Source: JBGSYJ01 sp041748075 (lineage in GTDB: Bacteria > Acidobacteriota > Thermoanaerobaculia > Gp7-AA8). From it: 64,000 nucleotides of DNA. Under the pieces are notes generated by a model. It was given only the letters and a program-made list of their open reading frames with translations. It made no database searches and was not told the DNA's origin. The position numbers and the translations under genes are program-made. Where the stretch lies: positions 62,001 through 126,000 of the forward strand of contig JBGTDX010000162.1 in the NCBI GenBank assembly GCA_041748075.1, given 5' to 3'. Shown here one piece after another: positions 26,126 through 35,611 of the stretch (positions are counted from its first letter, which is position 1; every line of letters starts with the position of its first letter).

Positions 26126-26629
26126 TCAATCGCTGATCGCGGTCGTGTTCGAGATCCTGTCCGAAAGCGAACGCCCCGATGGGAGCAGCGCGAGGGCGAA
26201 TCCGATGCCTCCGGTTCCGATCGACACGAAGATCGCAATCCAGCGAAGCACGGCTTCGCGTAGTGTCGCCGGTTGTCCCTCAGCCCCGACGATCTTCACG
26301 TCGAACAACGTTCCGCCCAGGGTCTTTCCCCAGATCAACCAGCTTCCGACGAAGTAGAAGAACGAGAGAAGCAGCAGGAAACTGGCGAAGGCTGTCCATG
26401 GGGCCCAGTGCTCTTCTGCAAATGACGGCAGCAGCGGAGTGAGCGCCAGTCCCAGCGCGACGAAGAGCGTCACGTCGGTCAGGAAAGCCATCGCGCGTTT
26501 CCATGCGCTGACTGCTGCGGGATCACGCTCCTCTACCGGTGGTGTTGGCGGGACCTCGGCGGGGTGGAGGAGTATGTCCACCGGAAAGCTGTCCGGGTAA
26601 AGCTCGATCTCGTCGAAGCGCCTCGTCAT
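26126..26629 (-). CDS. RDD-family membrane protein
   Basis: 167 aa. The hallmark residues are visible: WKRAMAFLTDVTLF (Arg and first Asp), GKTLGGTLFDVKIV and GRSLSDRISNT (second Asp). Three membrane helices. The ~40-residue acidic N-terminus (ELYPDSFPVDILLHPAEVPP) is cytoplasmic. RDD proteins are often transport-related, but the role here is unknown. Lies 32 bp downstream of the TPR gene on the same strand. Confidence 0.82.
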   Translation of the reverse strand: MTRRFDEIELYPDSFPVDILLHPAEVPPTPPVEERDPAAVSAWKRAMAFLTDVTLFVALGLALTPLLPSFAEEHWAPWTAFASFLLLLSFFYFVGSWLIWGKTLGGTLFDVKIVGAEGQPATLREAVLRWIAIFVSIGTGGIGFALALLPSGRSLSDRISNTTAISD

Positions 26630-26661
26630 CCCATCCTCCCATCCGCCTCAGGGTGTGCTGT

Positions 26662-28776
26662 TCAACGCAGTGGTAAGTATTTTACATAAATCCGGAACAG
26701 AAGGTCCTTTGGAGCCTCCCTATATCGTAGAGCGATCTCCCGGCTTCGCCTGGCGAGATCGTCGTCCGGATTCCAGGCCAGAACGCTTTCAAACTCTCTG
26801 ATGGCGTCGTCCAACCGGTCTTCCCGGAGCGCGGTGGCTCCGAGGTTGAAGTGAGCATTCGCGAGAAGTTGCTGGATGTTTCTGTTCTCCGGATCCTGTT
26901 CGAGCAGGTCCTCGAGTTGTACGACCGCCTCGGTGTATTTTCCTTCTTTGAACAGAACGAGCGCGCTATCCAGCTTGGCGACCTGAACCGTCGAGTTCTG
27001 CAGAATTGCAGTGGCCTCGGGCGAAAGCGGCTGAATCGCTGCCGCGCGCGTGAGGGACTCCTTTGCGGCGACGTAGTCATGTGCGATGAAGGAGGCACGT
27101 CCCTGCTCGACGAGCTCAGCGAAAACGACAGTCGCAGGTCTACCGTCGACGGGTGCAGCTCCGGCAGACTTGCGGGTTTTGTATTGTGCGATCAGTGCAA
27201 CCGCGCGGTCATGCATCGGATCGTCGGCACCGATGGACGAGAGCAGGTCGATGGCCTGGTCGTACCGTTCTGATTTGCCCAGCGCCTGCGCCCTGCTGAG
27301 AATCAGAGCGGTCTGGTCGTCGGCTGTGGCCTCAGGCTGGGCTGCGAAGTACGTCCACGCGAACCATCCTGCCACGCCGAGGACGAGCGCCACTGCCAGA
27401 ATTATCAGCCATGAGCCACGCCGCTTTGCCGGTTTCATGGCAGAGGTTGAAGGCGGTGTGCGTGCGGCCGCGGCCGCGTCCGGCGGGGTGGCCGGTGCAA
27501 AGGTGCTGTCTTCGAGTGTTGCCTGCTGAATTCCATACGCCGCGTAGAGATCGTCCTCCGGTTCCGTCATCGGAGGCGGGGGATCGAAATCGATGTTCGC
27601 CAGATCCGGTTCCGGGGCGTCGGACGGTATTTTGTGCAGGTACTCGAGCGCTCTCGGCTGCGTGGGATCAAGCCTCAGCGCCTGTTCGAAGCCACTCCTC
27701 GCCGCAGGAAACTCTCCCGCCTCGAAAGCCAGAATGGAACTTGTCAGAATCTCGTCAACACGGGAGTCGAGCTCCTGCTGGAGCTGTCGAGCCTTCTCGA
27801 TTCTCTCAGAGGCCGCTGCATTCGTCACATCGATCAGAAAGATCTTTGACCAGACGTCCGTCGCCTGCCGGTAGTCGACGTTTTCGAACGCCGCATCCCC
27901 TTCTTTCAGTAGCCCGTCGATTCGCTGCTGCTCTTCTTCGCTCAACTCCCTCGATGTTGACGAGAAGTCGAACGTCTGCGCCTCGCCAGGCTGAACAGGT
28001 GAAACAGGGTTCACCGAGGGCTCGCCAGCGGAGGGAGAATCCTCCTCGAATGAAAATCCGAAGTCCGATGCCTGTGCACTGCGCGCATCCGGGGAGGGCG
28101 CTGGCTCATCCAGGACGAACTCCGTATCCGTGTCGGTCGTATCGCTGCCGGCAGCGAAGTCGAATTGAAATGGCGAATCACCGGACAACTCGAAGGTATC
28201 TGTGGGCCGTGCCGGCTCTGGCTGAGCAGGAGCGTCAGGAGGCATGTCCTTCGCGAGTTGAAGAAGCGCGGGGTGGGTGGGATCGAGAGAGCGCGCTTTT
28301 TCCAGCTCCGCGCGCGCGGCACTGACCTTACCCGAGGCGAGATGACCCTCTGCCTTCTTCACGAACTGATCGACGAACGGGTTTGCTTCGAGACGTTCCT
28401 GCGCCTGTCTTCCGATGTCCTGAGCCTGTTGATTCATCAGGTCCGCACGGAGCACCGCATTGCTCAACTCGATCGCACGCTGGAAGTCCCGAGATTCCAG
28501 TGCTCGTTTCGCTGCGACCAGCGTCGTCGCGGCGCTGTCCGGTGCGGGGGATCCAGGAGCGACTCCCGAGGCAGCTTTCTGAATCGAGTCGAGCAGTCTC
28601 CGGGCCGGCGCGAAGGATCCATCCATTGTCAGGATGAGTTCGCAGCCGGCTCGCGCCTCTTCGTTCCGGCCGTTCTGGTGCAACTCGAGGCTCTGCCGGT
28701 ACGTTGCAAGGACGCGGTCCTTCACCTCGACAGGAAGATCCCTGGTCCCGGGGTACGAAGATTTCGATTGATCCAT
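26662..28776 (-). CDS. TPR-repeat protein with central membrane anchor
   Basis: 704 aa. N-terminal TPR-like helices (~20-185), a long acidic, low-complexity linker (TDTDTEFVLDEPAPSP), more TPRs (~285-400), a Pro/Ala linker, and one membrane helix RRGSWLIILAVALVLGVAGWFAWTYF cut around residue 470. C-terminal periplasmic TPRs follow (YTEAVVQLEDLLEQDPENRNI, LDDAIREFESVLAWNPDDD). A minus-strand TATAAT (plus 28803-28808) lies ~27 bp before the start. Probably a scaffold spanning the inner membrane; function unknown. Confidence 0.8.
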   Translation of the reverse strand: MDQSKSSYPGTRDLPVEVKDRVLATYRQSLELHQNGRNEEARAGCELILTMDGSFAPARRLLDSIQKAASGVAPGSPAPDSAATTLVAAKRALESRDFQRAIELSNAVLRADLMNQQAQDIGRQAQERLEANPFVDQFVKKAEGHLASGKVSAARAELEKARSLDPTHPALLQLAKDMPPDAPAQPEPARPTDTFELSGDSPFQFDFAAGSDTTDTDTEFVLDEPAPSPDARSAQASDFGFSFEEDSPSAGEPSVNPVSPVQPGEAQTFDFSSTSRELSEEEQQRIDGLLKEGDAAFENVDYRQATDVWSKIFLIDVTNAAASERIEKARQLQQELDSRVDEILTSSILAFEAGEFPAARSGFEQALRLDPTQPRALEYLHKIPSDAPEPDLANIDFDPPPPMTEPEDDLYAAYGIQQATLEDSTFAPATPPDAAAAARTPPSTSAMKPAKRRGSWLIILAVALVLGVAGWFAWTYFAAQPEATADDQTALILSRAQALGKSERYDQAIDLLSSIGADDPMHDRAVALIAQYKTRKSAGAAPVDGRPATVVFAELVEQGRASFIAHDYVAAKESLTRAAAIQPLSPEATAILQNSTVQVAKLDSALVLFKEGKYTEAVVQLEDLLEQDPENRNIQQLLANAHFNLGATALREDRLDDAIREFESVLAWNPDDDLARRSREIALRYREAPKDLLFRIYVKYLPLR

Positions 28777-28891
28777 GTCTGGGCGGGTGTCCTGTTGCGC
28801 CGATTATAACAAACGGGTACAGACAGCGTTGATCCGGCGTCTTCCGGACCGGAGCGTTATACTCGCCGCCATCAGAATCGGAGGTCAGGCA

Positions 28892-29269
28892 ATGCAATAC
28901 ATTCAGACGGACGGCGCTCCAAAAGCGATCGGCCCCTACTCCCAGGCGGTCAAGCTCGGTGAGTTGCTATTCACCTCGGGACAGATCCCGCTCGACCCTT
29001 CCACCGGCAAGCTCGTCGAAGGAGATTTCGAGACCATGGCTCGAAGGGTGTTCCAGAATCTCGAAGCGGTACTTTCAGCCTCCGGAGGAACGTTTGCGAA
29101 TGTGCTCAAGACAACGGTTTTTCTCAAAAATCTGTCCGACTTTCCGGCGCTGAACGCCGTCTACTCCGAGTATTTCGGGGATCATAGGCCGGCGCGTAGC
29201 ACGGTAGCTGTCGCGCAACTGCCCCTGGATTCCCTCGTCGAGATCGAAGTGATCGCCAGCATTCCCTGA
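28892..29269 (+). CDS. ridA: RidA-family enamine/imine deaminase
   Basis: 125 aa from ATG 28892, with GGAGGT at 28880-28885 and a TATACT at 28858-28863. Sequence includes GAPKAIGPYSQAVK, LLFTSGQIPLDPSTG and the catalytic-region HRPARSTVAVAQLPLDSLVEIEVIA with the substrate-binding Arg. RidA hydrolyses reactive 2-aminoacrylate-type enamines. Divergent from the TPR gene. Confidence 0.95.
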   Translation: MQYIQTDGAPKAIGPYSQAVKLGELLFTSGQIPLDPSTGKLVEGDFETMARRVFQNLEAVLSASGGTFANVLKTTVFLKNLSDFPALNAVYSEYFGDHRPARSTVAVAQLPLDSLVEIEVIASIP

Positions 29270-29389
29270 GCGGCAGGCGATGCCTCGGGTCTCGAATTCA
29301 GCCATTAGCTGCAAGTTGTTGAGAACAAAGATGACATTAAATCTAAGACGCTCGATAATGGCACCTCGATTGCTTTAAGATAACCGCAA

Positions 29390-30655
29390 ATGAGACCCCT
29401 CCTCGGAACGCTGCTGGTAGCTCTGCTTGCTCTTCCCGCCTCTGCGGCAACACAGCTCACGTTTCTGGTGAATGGGAAGCCGACTCCGATCGCCTGGCCG
29501 GCGGACGCGTTCCCGATTTCCTATTCGGTGGCCAGTTCGGCAACACAGAAAATCCCGAACGGGGAAGGCGTGATTGGCAGGTCGTTCAGTAGTTGGTCTT
29601 CCGTCGAGGGCAGCCGAGTGGACTTCAGTTCCGGAGGCGTTGCCGCACTTCAGGCCGGACGGGATGGTGTCAACAGCATCAGCGTGAACGACGAGTTGTT
29701 CTCCTCCGCCGGATTTCTCGCATTCACCACCACGTGGTTTGACGACGCCGGGCTGATTCAGGAATCCGATATCCAGATCGATGGATCGATTCTGGGAAAC
29801 ATCGCGAAGCTCGAGGGCCTGATCGAGCATGAGATCGGTCACCTGCTTGGTCTCGATCACTCCGCGGTCGTTTCTTCGACGATGTATCCCTACATCGCGT
29901 CGGATGGGCTCAGCGGCCTCGACAGCGATGATCGCGTTGCCATTGCAACCATGTATCCGAAGCCCGGTTTCATGGCGTCGCGCGGAGAGTTTCGCGGTTC
30001 GGTGTTCGGTTCCACTGGTCCGTTATTCGGTGCGCAGGTCGTTGCCGTCAACCATGTGGGTTCGCCAGTTTCCAGTGGGTTGACTAATCGTGATGGCCGG
30101 TTCGAAATCCGGGGAGTTCCCGCCGGGAACTACCGGCTCTATGTCGAACCCCTCGACGGCCCGGTAGATCCGAGAAATCTCTCGGGTGTGTGGCGTGATG
30201 CCGACGCGTCCGAGTTCCGTACCGAATTTCTCCGTCCTACGGAAATGGTTTCGCTGGAGCCGGGACAGATCCACGAAAACCTCCAGATCAATTCTTCAGG
30301 CCCGTCTTCCATGAACCCGAAGTGGATCGGAACGTTCCCGGCCGGAACGCGCGATGTGCAACTCGGGTCGACGGTCAGCAGTGTGCGCGCAGGTGAAACG
30401 ATCTCGATCGCGGTGGGTGGCGACGGCTTCATCGGAGGGCTGACTGAGATCGAGATCCTCGGTGGCGGGTTCACGCGAATCTCGGATGTCGGTTACGGCC
30501 CGAATTATGCCTGGGCGACCTACAGAATCGCACCCGATGCGCCTCCGGGATCGGTAGTGATCCTTGCGCGCAACGGCGAGGAGACTGCTAGTCTGACGGG
30601 GGGGATCCGGGTTCAGGCCGCGCAGAATGGCGTCCGCCGGCGACCGGCTCGATAG
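29390..30655 (+). CDS. Secreted matrixin-like zinc metalloprotease
   Basis: 421 aa. Signal peptide MRPLLGTLLVALLALPASAA. The catalytic zinc motif HEIGHLLGLDH with downstream Met-turn (SSTMYPYI) marks a metzincin of the matrixin group. A carboxypeptidase-regulatory-like beta domain follows (LTNRDGRFEIRGVPAGNYRLYVEP), then an IPT/beta-sandwich-like C-terminus. Likely exported and proteolytic. The last 68 bp overlap the 3' end of rsmA on the other strand. Confidence 0.87.
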   Translation: MRPLLGTLLVALLALPASAATQLTFLVNGKPTPIAWPADAFPISYSVASSATQKIPNGEGVIGRSFSSWSSVEGSRVDFSSGGVAALQAGRDGVNSISVNDELFSSAGFLAFTTTWFDDAGLIQESDIQIDGSILGNIAKLEGLIEHEIGHLLGLDHSAVVSSTMYPYIASDGLSGLDSDDRVAIATMYPKPGFMASRGEFRGSVFGSTGPLFGAQVVAVNHVGSPVSSGLTNRDGRFEIRGVPAGNYRLYVEPLDGPVDPRNLSGVWRDADASEFRTEFLRPTEMVSLEPGQIHENLQINSSGPSSMNPKWIGTFPAGTRDVQLGSTVSSVRAGETISIAVGGDGFIGGLTEIEILGGGFTRISDVGYGPNYAWATYRIAPDAPPGSVVILARNGEETASLTGGIRVQAAQNGVRRRPAR

Positions 30656-31415
30656 CGGCTGACAGGCGGTCGAACTGCTCGAGCGACATCTCTTCAGCGC
30701 GCGCATCCGGACTGATCCCCGCACTCTCGAAGCGTTTCTGCAACACTTCCCTGGTCAGGCCTTTGAACCCTTTCAGATTATTCATCAGCTTCTTCCGGCG
30801 CATTCGAAATCCGGCCGAGATCAAGTCGATGAGGAATGATTCCGACGACTGCAGTTCGAGCGGGTGCGGATCGAGGACGACCACCGCGCTCCGCACCTTC
30901 GGGGCCGGGTGGAAGGATCCCGGGCGGAGCGTCATCAGAATCCTGGCCTCGGCGAATATCCGGATATAGAGAGTGAGGAATCCGTAGTCTTCGCCTCCGG
31001 GCAGTGCGACGATTCGATCAGCGACTTCCTTCTGGAGCATGAACACGGCCCGGCGACAGTTCGGATGCGATACGACACGTCGGAGAATCGGCGTTCCAAC
31101 GTTGTACGGTAGATTCCCGGCGGCCCGGAAGGGGACACTCGGAAGCTCCGCAGTGGTTGCGTCACCGAGGACCAGATCGAGCCTGTTGCCGAATTGCTGT
31201 TCGAGCCGGCGGGCCAGGTCGGGGTCGATCTCGATCGCCTGCACGGGGTTGGGCAAGGCAAGTAAAGCCTCGGTGAGGGCGCCCTCGCCGGGACCGATTT
31301 CGAGAATGAGCTCTCCCGGCTCCGGCTCCAGCGCCCCCGCGATTCGAGCGACGGCCGCTGGATTTCGAAGAAAGTTCTGGCCCCACTTCCTCAGGGGTCG
31401 GTGCTTCGCATCCAT
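30588..31415 (-). CDS. rsmA: 16S rRNA (adenine1518/1519-N6) dimethyltransferase
   Basis: 275 aa. KWGQNFLRNP, SAM-binding ILEIGPGEGALTEALL, the catalytic AGNLPYNVGTPILRR, and FHPAPKVRSAVV are all KsgA/RsmA signatures. It dimethylates two adenosines near the 3' end of 16S rRNA in ribosome maturation. The C-terminal ~20 residues (GGRHSARPEPGSPPSD) lie in the overlap with the protease gene and may be a non-conserved tail. Confidence 0.95.
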   Translation of the reverse strand: MDAKHRPLRKWGQNFLRNPAAVARIAGALEPEPGELILEIGPGEGALTEALLALPNPVQAIEIDPDLARRLEQQFGNRLDLVLGDATTAELPSVPFRAAGNLPYNVGTPILRRVVSHPNCRRAVFMLQKEVADRIVALPGGEDYGFLTLYIRIFAEARILMTLRPGSFHPAPKVRSAVVVLDPHPLELQSSESFLIDLISAGFRMRRKKLMNNLKGFKGLTREVLQKRFESAGISPDARAEEMSLEQFDRLSAAIEPVAGGRHSARPEPGSPPSD

Positions 31416-31600
31416 AACGGCTCCTGAGTCACCCTATACTCGAGGGCTGCGGTCGGCTTCTGGTGAACTCTGCGGCGCGGAGTATCGACACCGTGTCACA
31501 GTATCGCAGAATGTCCTGGGCGGCCTTGACATCCCGGTCTGCCGGAATGATTCTCTCGAACTTTGGAGTTTGAGTTGTCGAATTCGGAGGAGAGTGGCGA

Positions 31601-31918
31601 ATGAAAGAAATCTTTGAGAGCGAGTTCGATTCGGCGATATCGAGCGGCCTCGTGCTGGTCGACTTCGGAGCCGAATGGTGCGCTCCCTGTAAGGCGATCC
31701 TGCCGGTCCTCGAGAAGTTCAGCGCCGATTATGAGGGCAGGGTCGAAGTGTTCTCGGTCGACATCGATCGTTCGCCGTCGCTTGCGGCGAAGCATGGAGT
31801 CATGAGTGTTCCGACGTTGCTTGTCTTCCAGTCGGGCAGCCAGGTCGAAAGGATCGTCGGAGCAGTTTCGGAAGGCCATCTGAGAAAGAAGATCGATCCG
31901 TTCGTCGGGGCCGCCTGA
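31601..31918 (+). CDS. Thioredoxin
   Basis: 105 aa with GGAGGAGAG upstream. Active site AEWCAPCKAILP, cis-Pro in SVPTLLVFQSG. No signal peptide, so it is cytosolic. A TTGACA at 31526-31531 may be part of its promoter. The stop overlaps the moxR ATG by 1 bp, putting it at the head of the MoxR/Bat operon, where a thiol-redox role would be unusual. Confidence 0.93.
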   Translation: MKEIFESEFDSAISSGLVLVDFGAEWCAPCKAILPVLEKFSADYEGRVEVFSVDIDRSPSLAAKHGVMSVPTLLVFQSGSQVERIVGAVSEGHLRKKIDPFVGAA

Positions 31919-32913
31919 TGACGGCCGACGAGCGGCTGGTTGGTGAGGAGATTGCGCGGGCTCACGAGCTCATCACGCGACTTCGGTCGGAAATCGGCCG
32001 GGCGGTGGTCGGGCAGCAGCTGCTCATCGACCGGTTGATCATCGCCGCGCTGATCCGAGGACACGTTCTGGTCGAGGGTGTGCCCGGACTCGCCAAGACG
32101 CTGGTCGTCAAGACGCTGGCTGCGGCGATCGAAGGGTCGTTCAAGCGGGTTCAGTTCACGCCGGATCTGCTGCCTGCGGACGTGACGGGAACGCTGATCT
32201 TCGATCCGTCGGGAGGCCGATTCAATCCGCGGCTCGGACCGATCTTCGCAAATCTTCTGCTCGCCGACGAGATCAATCGCGCGCCCGCGAAAGTCCAGAG
32301 TGCGCTGCTGGAAGCCATGCAGGAGCGCCAGGTCACAATCGGGGATCATTCGTACCCGCTTCCAGATCCTTTCGTAGTCATCGCCACGCAGAATCCGATC
32401 GAGCACGAGGGGACGTACGCTCTGCCGGAAGCGCAGGTAGACCGTTTCGTGATGAAAGTCCATGTGGACTACCCGCTCCGGGATGAAGAGCTGCGGATGC
32501 TCGAGCTCTATCTCGATCCGAATGCGGCGGGTCCGGCAATCCAGCCGGTTCTCTCGCTCGAGGAGATCCGGCGAGTCGGCCGTCTCGTCTCCTCGGTTCA
32601 TCTCGACGAGCGGATTTCACGCTATATCGTCGATCTCGTTTCCGCGACGCGAAGGCCGAAGGAGTTCGGACTGCCGGGTCTCGTGTCCCAGATCGCGTTC
32701 GGCGCTTCACCCCGGGCCACACTCGCGTTCGCGCATGTCGCGAGGGGAAACGCGTTTCTTGAAGGACGTCCGTTCGTGATTCCCGAAGACATCAAAGCCG
32801 TGGCGCGAGACGTACTGCGTCACCGATTGCTCCTGACCTACGAAGCGGCGGCCGAGCAGGTGTCCCCCGACCATGTGATCGAGCAGATCCTCCGTGCCGT
32901 AACGGTGCCCTGA
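31918..32913 (+). CDS. moxR: MoxR-family AAA+ ATPase
   Basis: 331 aa. Walker A GVPGLAKT, Walker B LLADEIN, sensor-1 ATQNPIEHEGTYALPEAQVDRF, and Arg finger region. MoxR ATPases work with von Willebrand A proteins as chaperones; here DUF58 and Bat proteins follow directly. Confidence 0.95.
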   Translation: MTADERLVGEEIARAHELITRLRSEIGRAVVGQQLLIDRLIIAALIRGHVLVEGVPGLAKTLVVKTLAAAIEGSFKRVQFTPDLLPADVTGTLIFDPSGGRFNPRLGPIFANLLLADEINRAPAKVQSALLEAMQERQVTIGDHSYPLPDPFVVIATQNPIEHEGTYALPEAQVDRFVMKVHVDYPLRDEELRMLELYLDPNAAGPAIQPVLSLEEIRRVGRLVSSVHLDERISRYIVDLVSATRRPKEFGLPGLVSQIAFGASPRATLAFAHVARGNAFLEGRPFVIPEDIKAVARDVLRHRLLLTYEAAAEQVSPDHVIEQILRAVTVP

Positions 32914-32964
32914 GCGCATGATGAGCTTCTGGAGCGCCAGCCGAGGCAGCACTACAGAAGGATC

Positions 32965-33861
32965 GTGAGCATGTGGGCAAGCAAGCGAACGGACCCGAAG
33001 CCACCCCTCGCTCGCCGTGTGCGGGAGCTCGAGATCATTACTGCCAGGCTCATACGGCTGGGTCTCGCGGGGGAGTATCACGCTGCGTTTCATGGACAGG
33101 GGCTGGAGTTTGCTCAGGTCCGCGAGTATCAGGCGGGTGACGACATCAGAACGATCGACTGGAACGTCACGGCTCGCAGCGGCGTGCCGCACGTCAAGCA
33201 GTTCGTCGAGGAGCGTGATCTCACGGTCATCCTCGCCATCGATGTCTCCAGCTCGATGATGTTCGGTTCGATCGACCGCAGGAAGATCGATCTGGCATCC
33301 GAGCTGAGTGCAGTGCTTGCATTCTCTGCAGAGCAGAATGGTGACCGCATCGGCATGCTGCTTTTCAGTGACACGGTGAAGAACTACCTTCCGCCGAAAC
33401 GGGGGAAGGTGCATGTGCAGACCATCGTGCGGTCCGCCCTCCTCGCCGGCGAACACGGCGGGGGAGCGACAAGGTTCGATCGCGCCGTCGAGTTCATCGA
33501 ACGTGTATCGCGAAAGCGGGCGGTGATCATTTTCATTTCCGATTTCCTCGACCCGGAGTTCCCGAAATCCATGCGCCGTCTCTCTTCGCGTCACGACGTC
33601 ATCTCGTTGCGTATCGAAGATCCGCGGGAGCAGAGATTTCCCCGCAGGGGAATCGTCTGGCTCGTCGACAGCGAGAGCGGACAGCGGGTCGCAGTGGATC
33701 TGAGCCAACAGAAGGTCGCGGCGCTCGCTGTCGCCCGCGAGCAGTTCCTGCTCGATGAGTTTCGAAGGATGGGTGTGGATGCCGTGGCATTGTCGACAGC
33801 GGCTCCGTACGATCGGACACTGGTGAAGTTTTTCAAACAGCGGATTGCCCGGATGTCATGA
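32965..33861 (+). CDS. DUF58 von Willebrand A-like protein
   Basis: 298 aa from GTG 32965 (ATG 32971 possible). The DUF58 signature is HGQGLEFAQVREYQAGDDIRTIDWNVTARSG followed by the VWA MIDAS AIDVSSSMMFGS. No membrane segment. MoxR-DUF58-Bat sets are linked to envelope protein quality control and stress tolerance in other bacteria. It overlaps the next gene by 4 bp. Confidence 0.9.
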   Translation: MSMWASKRTDPKPPLARRVRELEIITARLIRLGLAGEYHAAFHGQGLEFAQVREYQAGDDIRTIDWNVTARSGVPHVKQFVEERDLTVILAIDVSSSMMFGSIDRRKIDLASELSAVLAFSAEQNGDRIGMLLFSDTVKNYLPPKRGKVHVQTIVRSALLAGEHGGGATRFDRAVEFIERVSRKRAVIIFISDFLDPEFPKSMRRLSSRHDVISLRIEDPREQRFPRRGIVWLVDSESGQRVAVDLSQQKVAALAVAREQFLLDEFRRMGVDAVALSTAAPYDRTLVKFFKQRIARMS

Positions 33862-34607
33862 CCTCCCTTGCCCTCATTCTCGCCGCCTCGGTTTTCTTCC
33901 GCTACGAACCCGCAGCTCCGACCGTCGGCGATCCCGTGAGAATCGAATACGAAATCGAGCAGGGAGCCCGGATCGTACCGGAAGAGAGTGGGGAGTATGA
34001 GATTGTTTCGGGCGACGACCGTACGATTGTCGTGCGATCTTTCCGGCCCGGTATCTTCACGGTCGCGGGCGTAGTGGAACGGGACGGAGTCAGCGAGCCG
34101 TTCCGCGGGCCGGAGATCGAAGTGCGATCCGTTCTCGGAGAGAACGACAGCCTCGAGCCGGCACCGTTGAAACCACCGGTCGTGCCACCGGCGGAACGGC
34201 TGCCGCGGATCGCGATCGCGTGCGCGGCTGCTGCAGCGTTTCTGGCGTGGGCCGCTGTGCTGCTCTGGAAGGGGAAGGTCGAGTTGGAATCGGTTCCTGC
34301 GCCTGGATTCGACGCCGTGTTCATCAGCAGGCTGGAAGCTCTGAGGCGCCGGCCCTTCGAGCAGCAGGCAGTAGCGGAGGTAGCAGAGCTCACGCGCGAT
34401 TATCTCGCGCGACGCGATCCGTCGCTCGCTCGCGAGCTCACGACAACCGAACTGATCGCGCGCCTGCAGGAGTCTCCGGATGCACGGCTCATCGCGCCGG
34501 TGACCGACGTGCTGCGGGAAGGGGATCTCGCGAAGTTTTCTCCCTGGGGCTCGCATTTTGACAGCATGAGTCCTCTGGTGGACCGTGCGGAGGAACTGGC
34601 CAGGTGA
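33858..34607 (+). CDS. Bat-operon single-pass membrane protein (DUF4381-like)
   Basis: 249 aa. A periplasmic beta domain (FFRYEPAAPTVGDPVRIEYEIEQG) is followed by one membrane helix (IAIACAAAAAFLAWAAVLLW) and a helical cytoplasmic tail (LEALRRRPFEQQAVAEVAELTRDYL). This domain order is common for the membrane protein between DUF58 and BatA. No enzymatic motif. Overlaps both neighbours by 4 bp. Confidence 0.7.
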   Translation: MTSLALILAASVFFRYEPAAPTVGDPVRIEYEIEQGARIVPEESGEYEIVSGDDRTIVVRSFRPGIFTVAGVVERDGVSEPFRGPEIEVRSVLGENDSLEPAPLKPPVVPPAERLPRIAIACAAAAAFLAWAAVLLWKGKVELESVPAPGFDAVFISRLEALRRRPFEQQAVAEVAELTRDYLARRDPSLARELTTTELIARLQESPDARLIAPVTDVLREGDLAKFSPWGSHFDSMSPLVDRAEELAR

Positions 34608-35611
34608 CCGAGTTCGGCTCGCCGCTGGCTTTCCTTTTGCTGCTCGCGCTGGCGGGCCGCGTTGCGCTCTTGTTGCGCGACCGGCGACGCAGGAGCAGTG
34701 AGTTCGTTTATTCATCGACGGCTCTGGCTGCCAGCGCCTCGACGTTCCGGCTTCGCGCCCGCTGGATCCCGTTCGTTCTCGAGTCGATCGGATGGATCCT
34801 GCTGGTGGTTGCGCTGGCGCGCCCTCAGAGTGTCATCACGTCCGCCGCCGATGATCGTTTCGGTATCGATCTGGTGATCGCGCTCGACGGCTCGGGCAGT
34901 ATGGCTGCCGAGGACTTCCGGCCACGCAATCGCTTCGCGGTGGCGAGAGATCTGATCTCGGAATTCATCGCCCGGCGCCAGAACGACAGAATCGGTATCG
35001 TGACATTCGGTTCGAGAGCGGCTACGCGCGTTCCGATTACCTTCGACCATGACATGGCGCGCCGGATACTCGACGAGGCACGAATCGGTGACAACGGGGA
35101 TGGCACCGCCATCGGACACGCGATTGCGACCGGGGTGAACCGGCTGCGTTCGTCCGAGTCGCGAAGCCGCGTGCTCATACTCGTCACCGACGGCGTCAAC
35201 AACTCAGGCTCGATCGATCCGGTCGCCGCATCGGCGCTCGCGGCGAGGTTCGGTATCCGTATCTACACGATCGGCGTAGGCAGCCGAGGAGAAGTGCCAA
35301 TCCCCGTCAAGGTGCAGAACCGCTTCACGGGTGAGATCGAGACGGTGTACCACGTCATCCGTGCCGATCTCGATGAGCCGATGCTGTCCGGGATCGCAAA
35401 GGAGACGGGAGGTCGATACTTCAGGGCGGTCGACCAGAATGCTCTCGGATCGGTGCTCGATACGATCGACAGACTCGAGAAGAGCCAGTTGACGGCACCG
35501 AAGCGACGCAACATAGACGAGCGGTACAAGCCGCCGCTCGCTGCTGGTTTTTTTGCAATTCTGCTCGCTGTCCTGATAGGGGAGACGCTGTGGTTGAAAT
35601 TGCCGGCGTGA
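34604..35611 (+). CDS. batA: BatA-like membrane VWA protein
   Basis: 335 aa. Two N-terminal membrane helices, a VWA domain with intact MIDAS (IALDGSGSMAAEDF, GDNGDGTAIGHAIA, ILVTDGVNNSG), and a C-terminal membrane helix. The MIDAS metal ion usually mediates protein binding. Overlaps batB by 22 bp. Confidence 0.9.
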   Translation: MTEFGSPLAFLLLLALAGRVALLLRDRRRRSSEFVYSSTALAASASTFRLRARWIPFVLESIGWILLVVALARPQSVITSAADDRFGIDLVIALDGSGSMAAEDFRPRNRFAVARDLISEFIARRQNDRIGIVTFGSRAATRVPITFDHDMARRILDEARIGDNGDGTAIGHAIATGVNRLRSSESRSRVLILVTDGVNNSGSIDPVAASALAARFGIRIYTIGVGSRGEVPIPVKVQNRFTGEIETVYHVIRADLDEPMLSGIAKETGGRYFRAVDQNALGSVLDTIDRLEKSQLTAPKRRNIDERYKPPLAAGFFAILLAVLIGETLWLKLPA

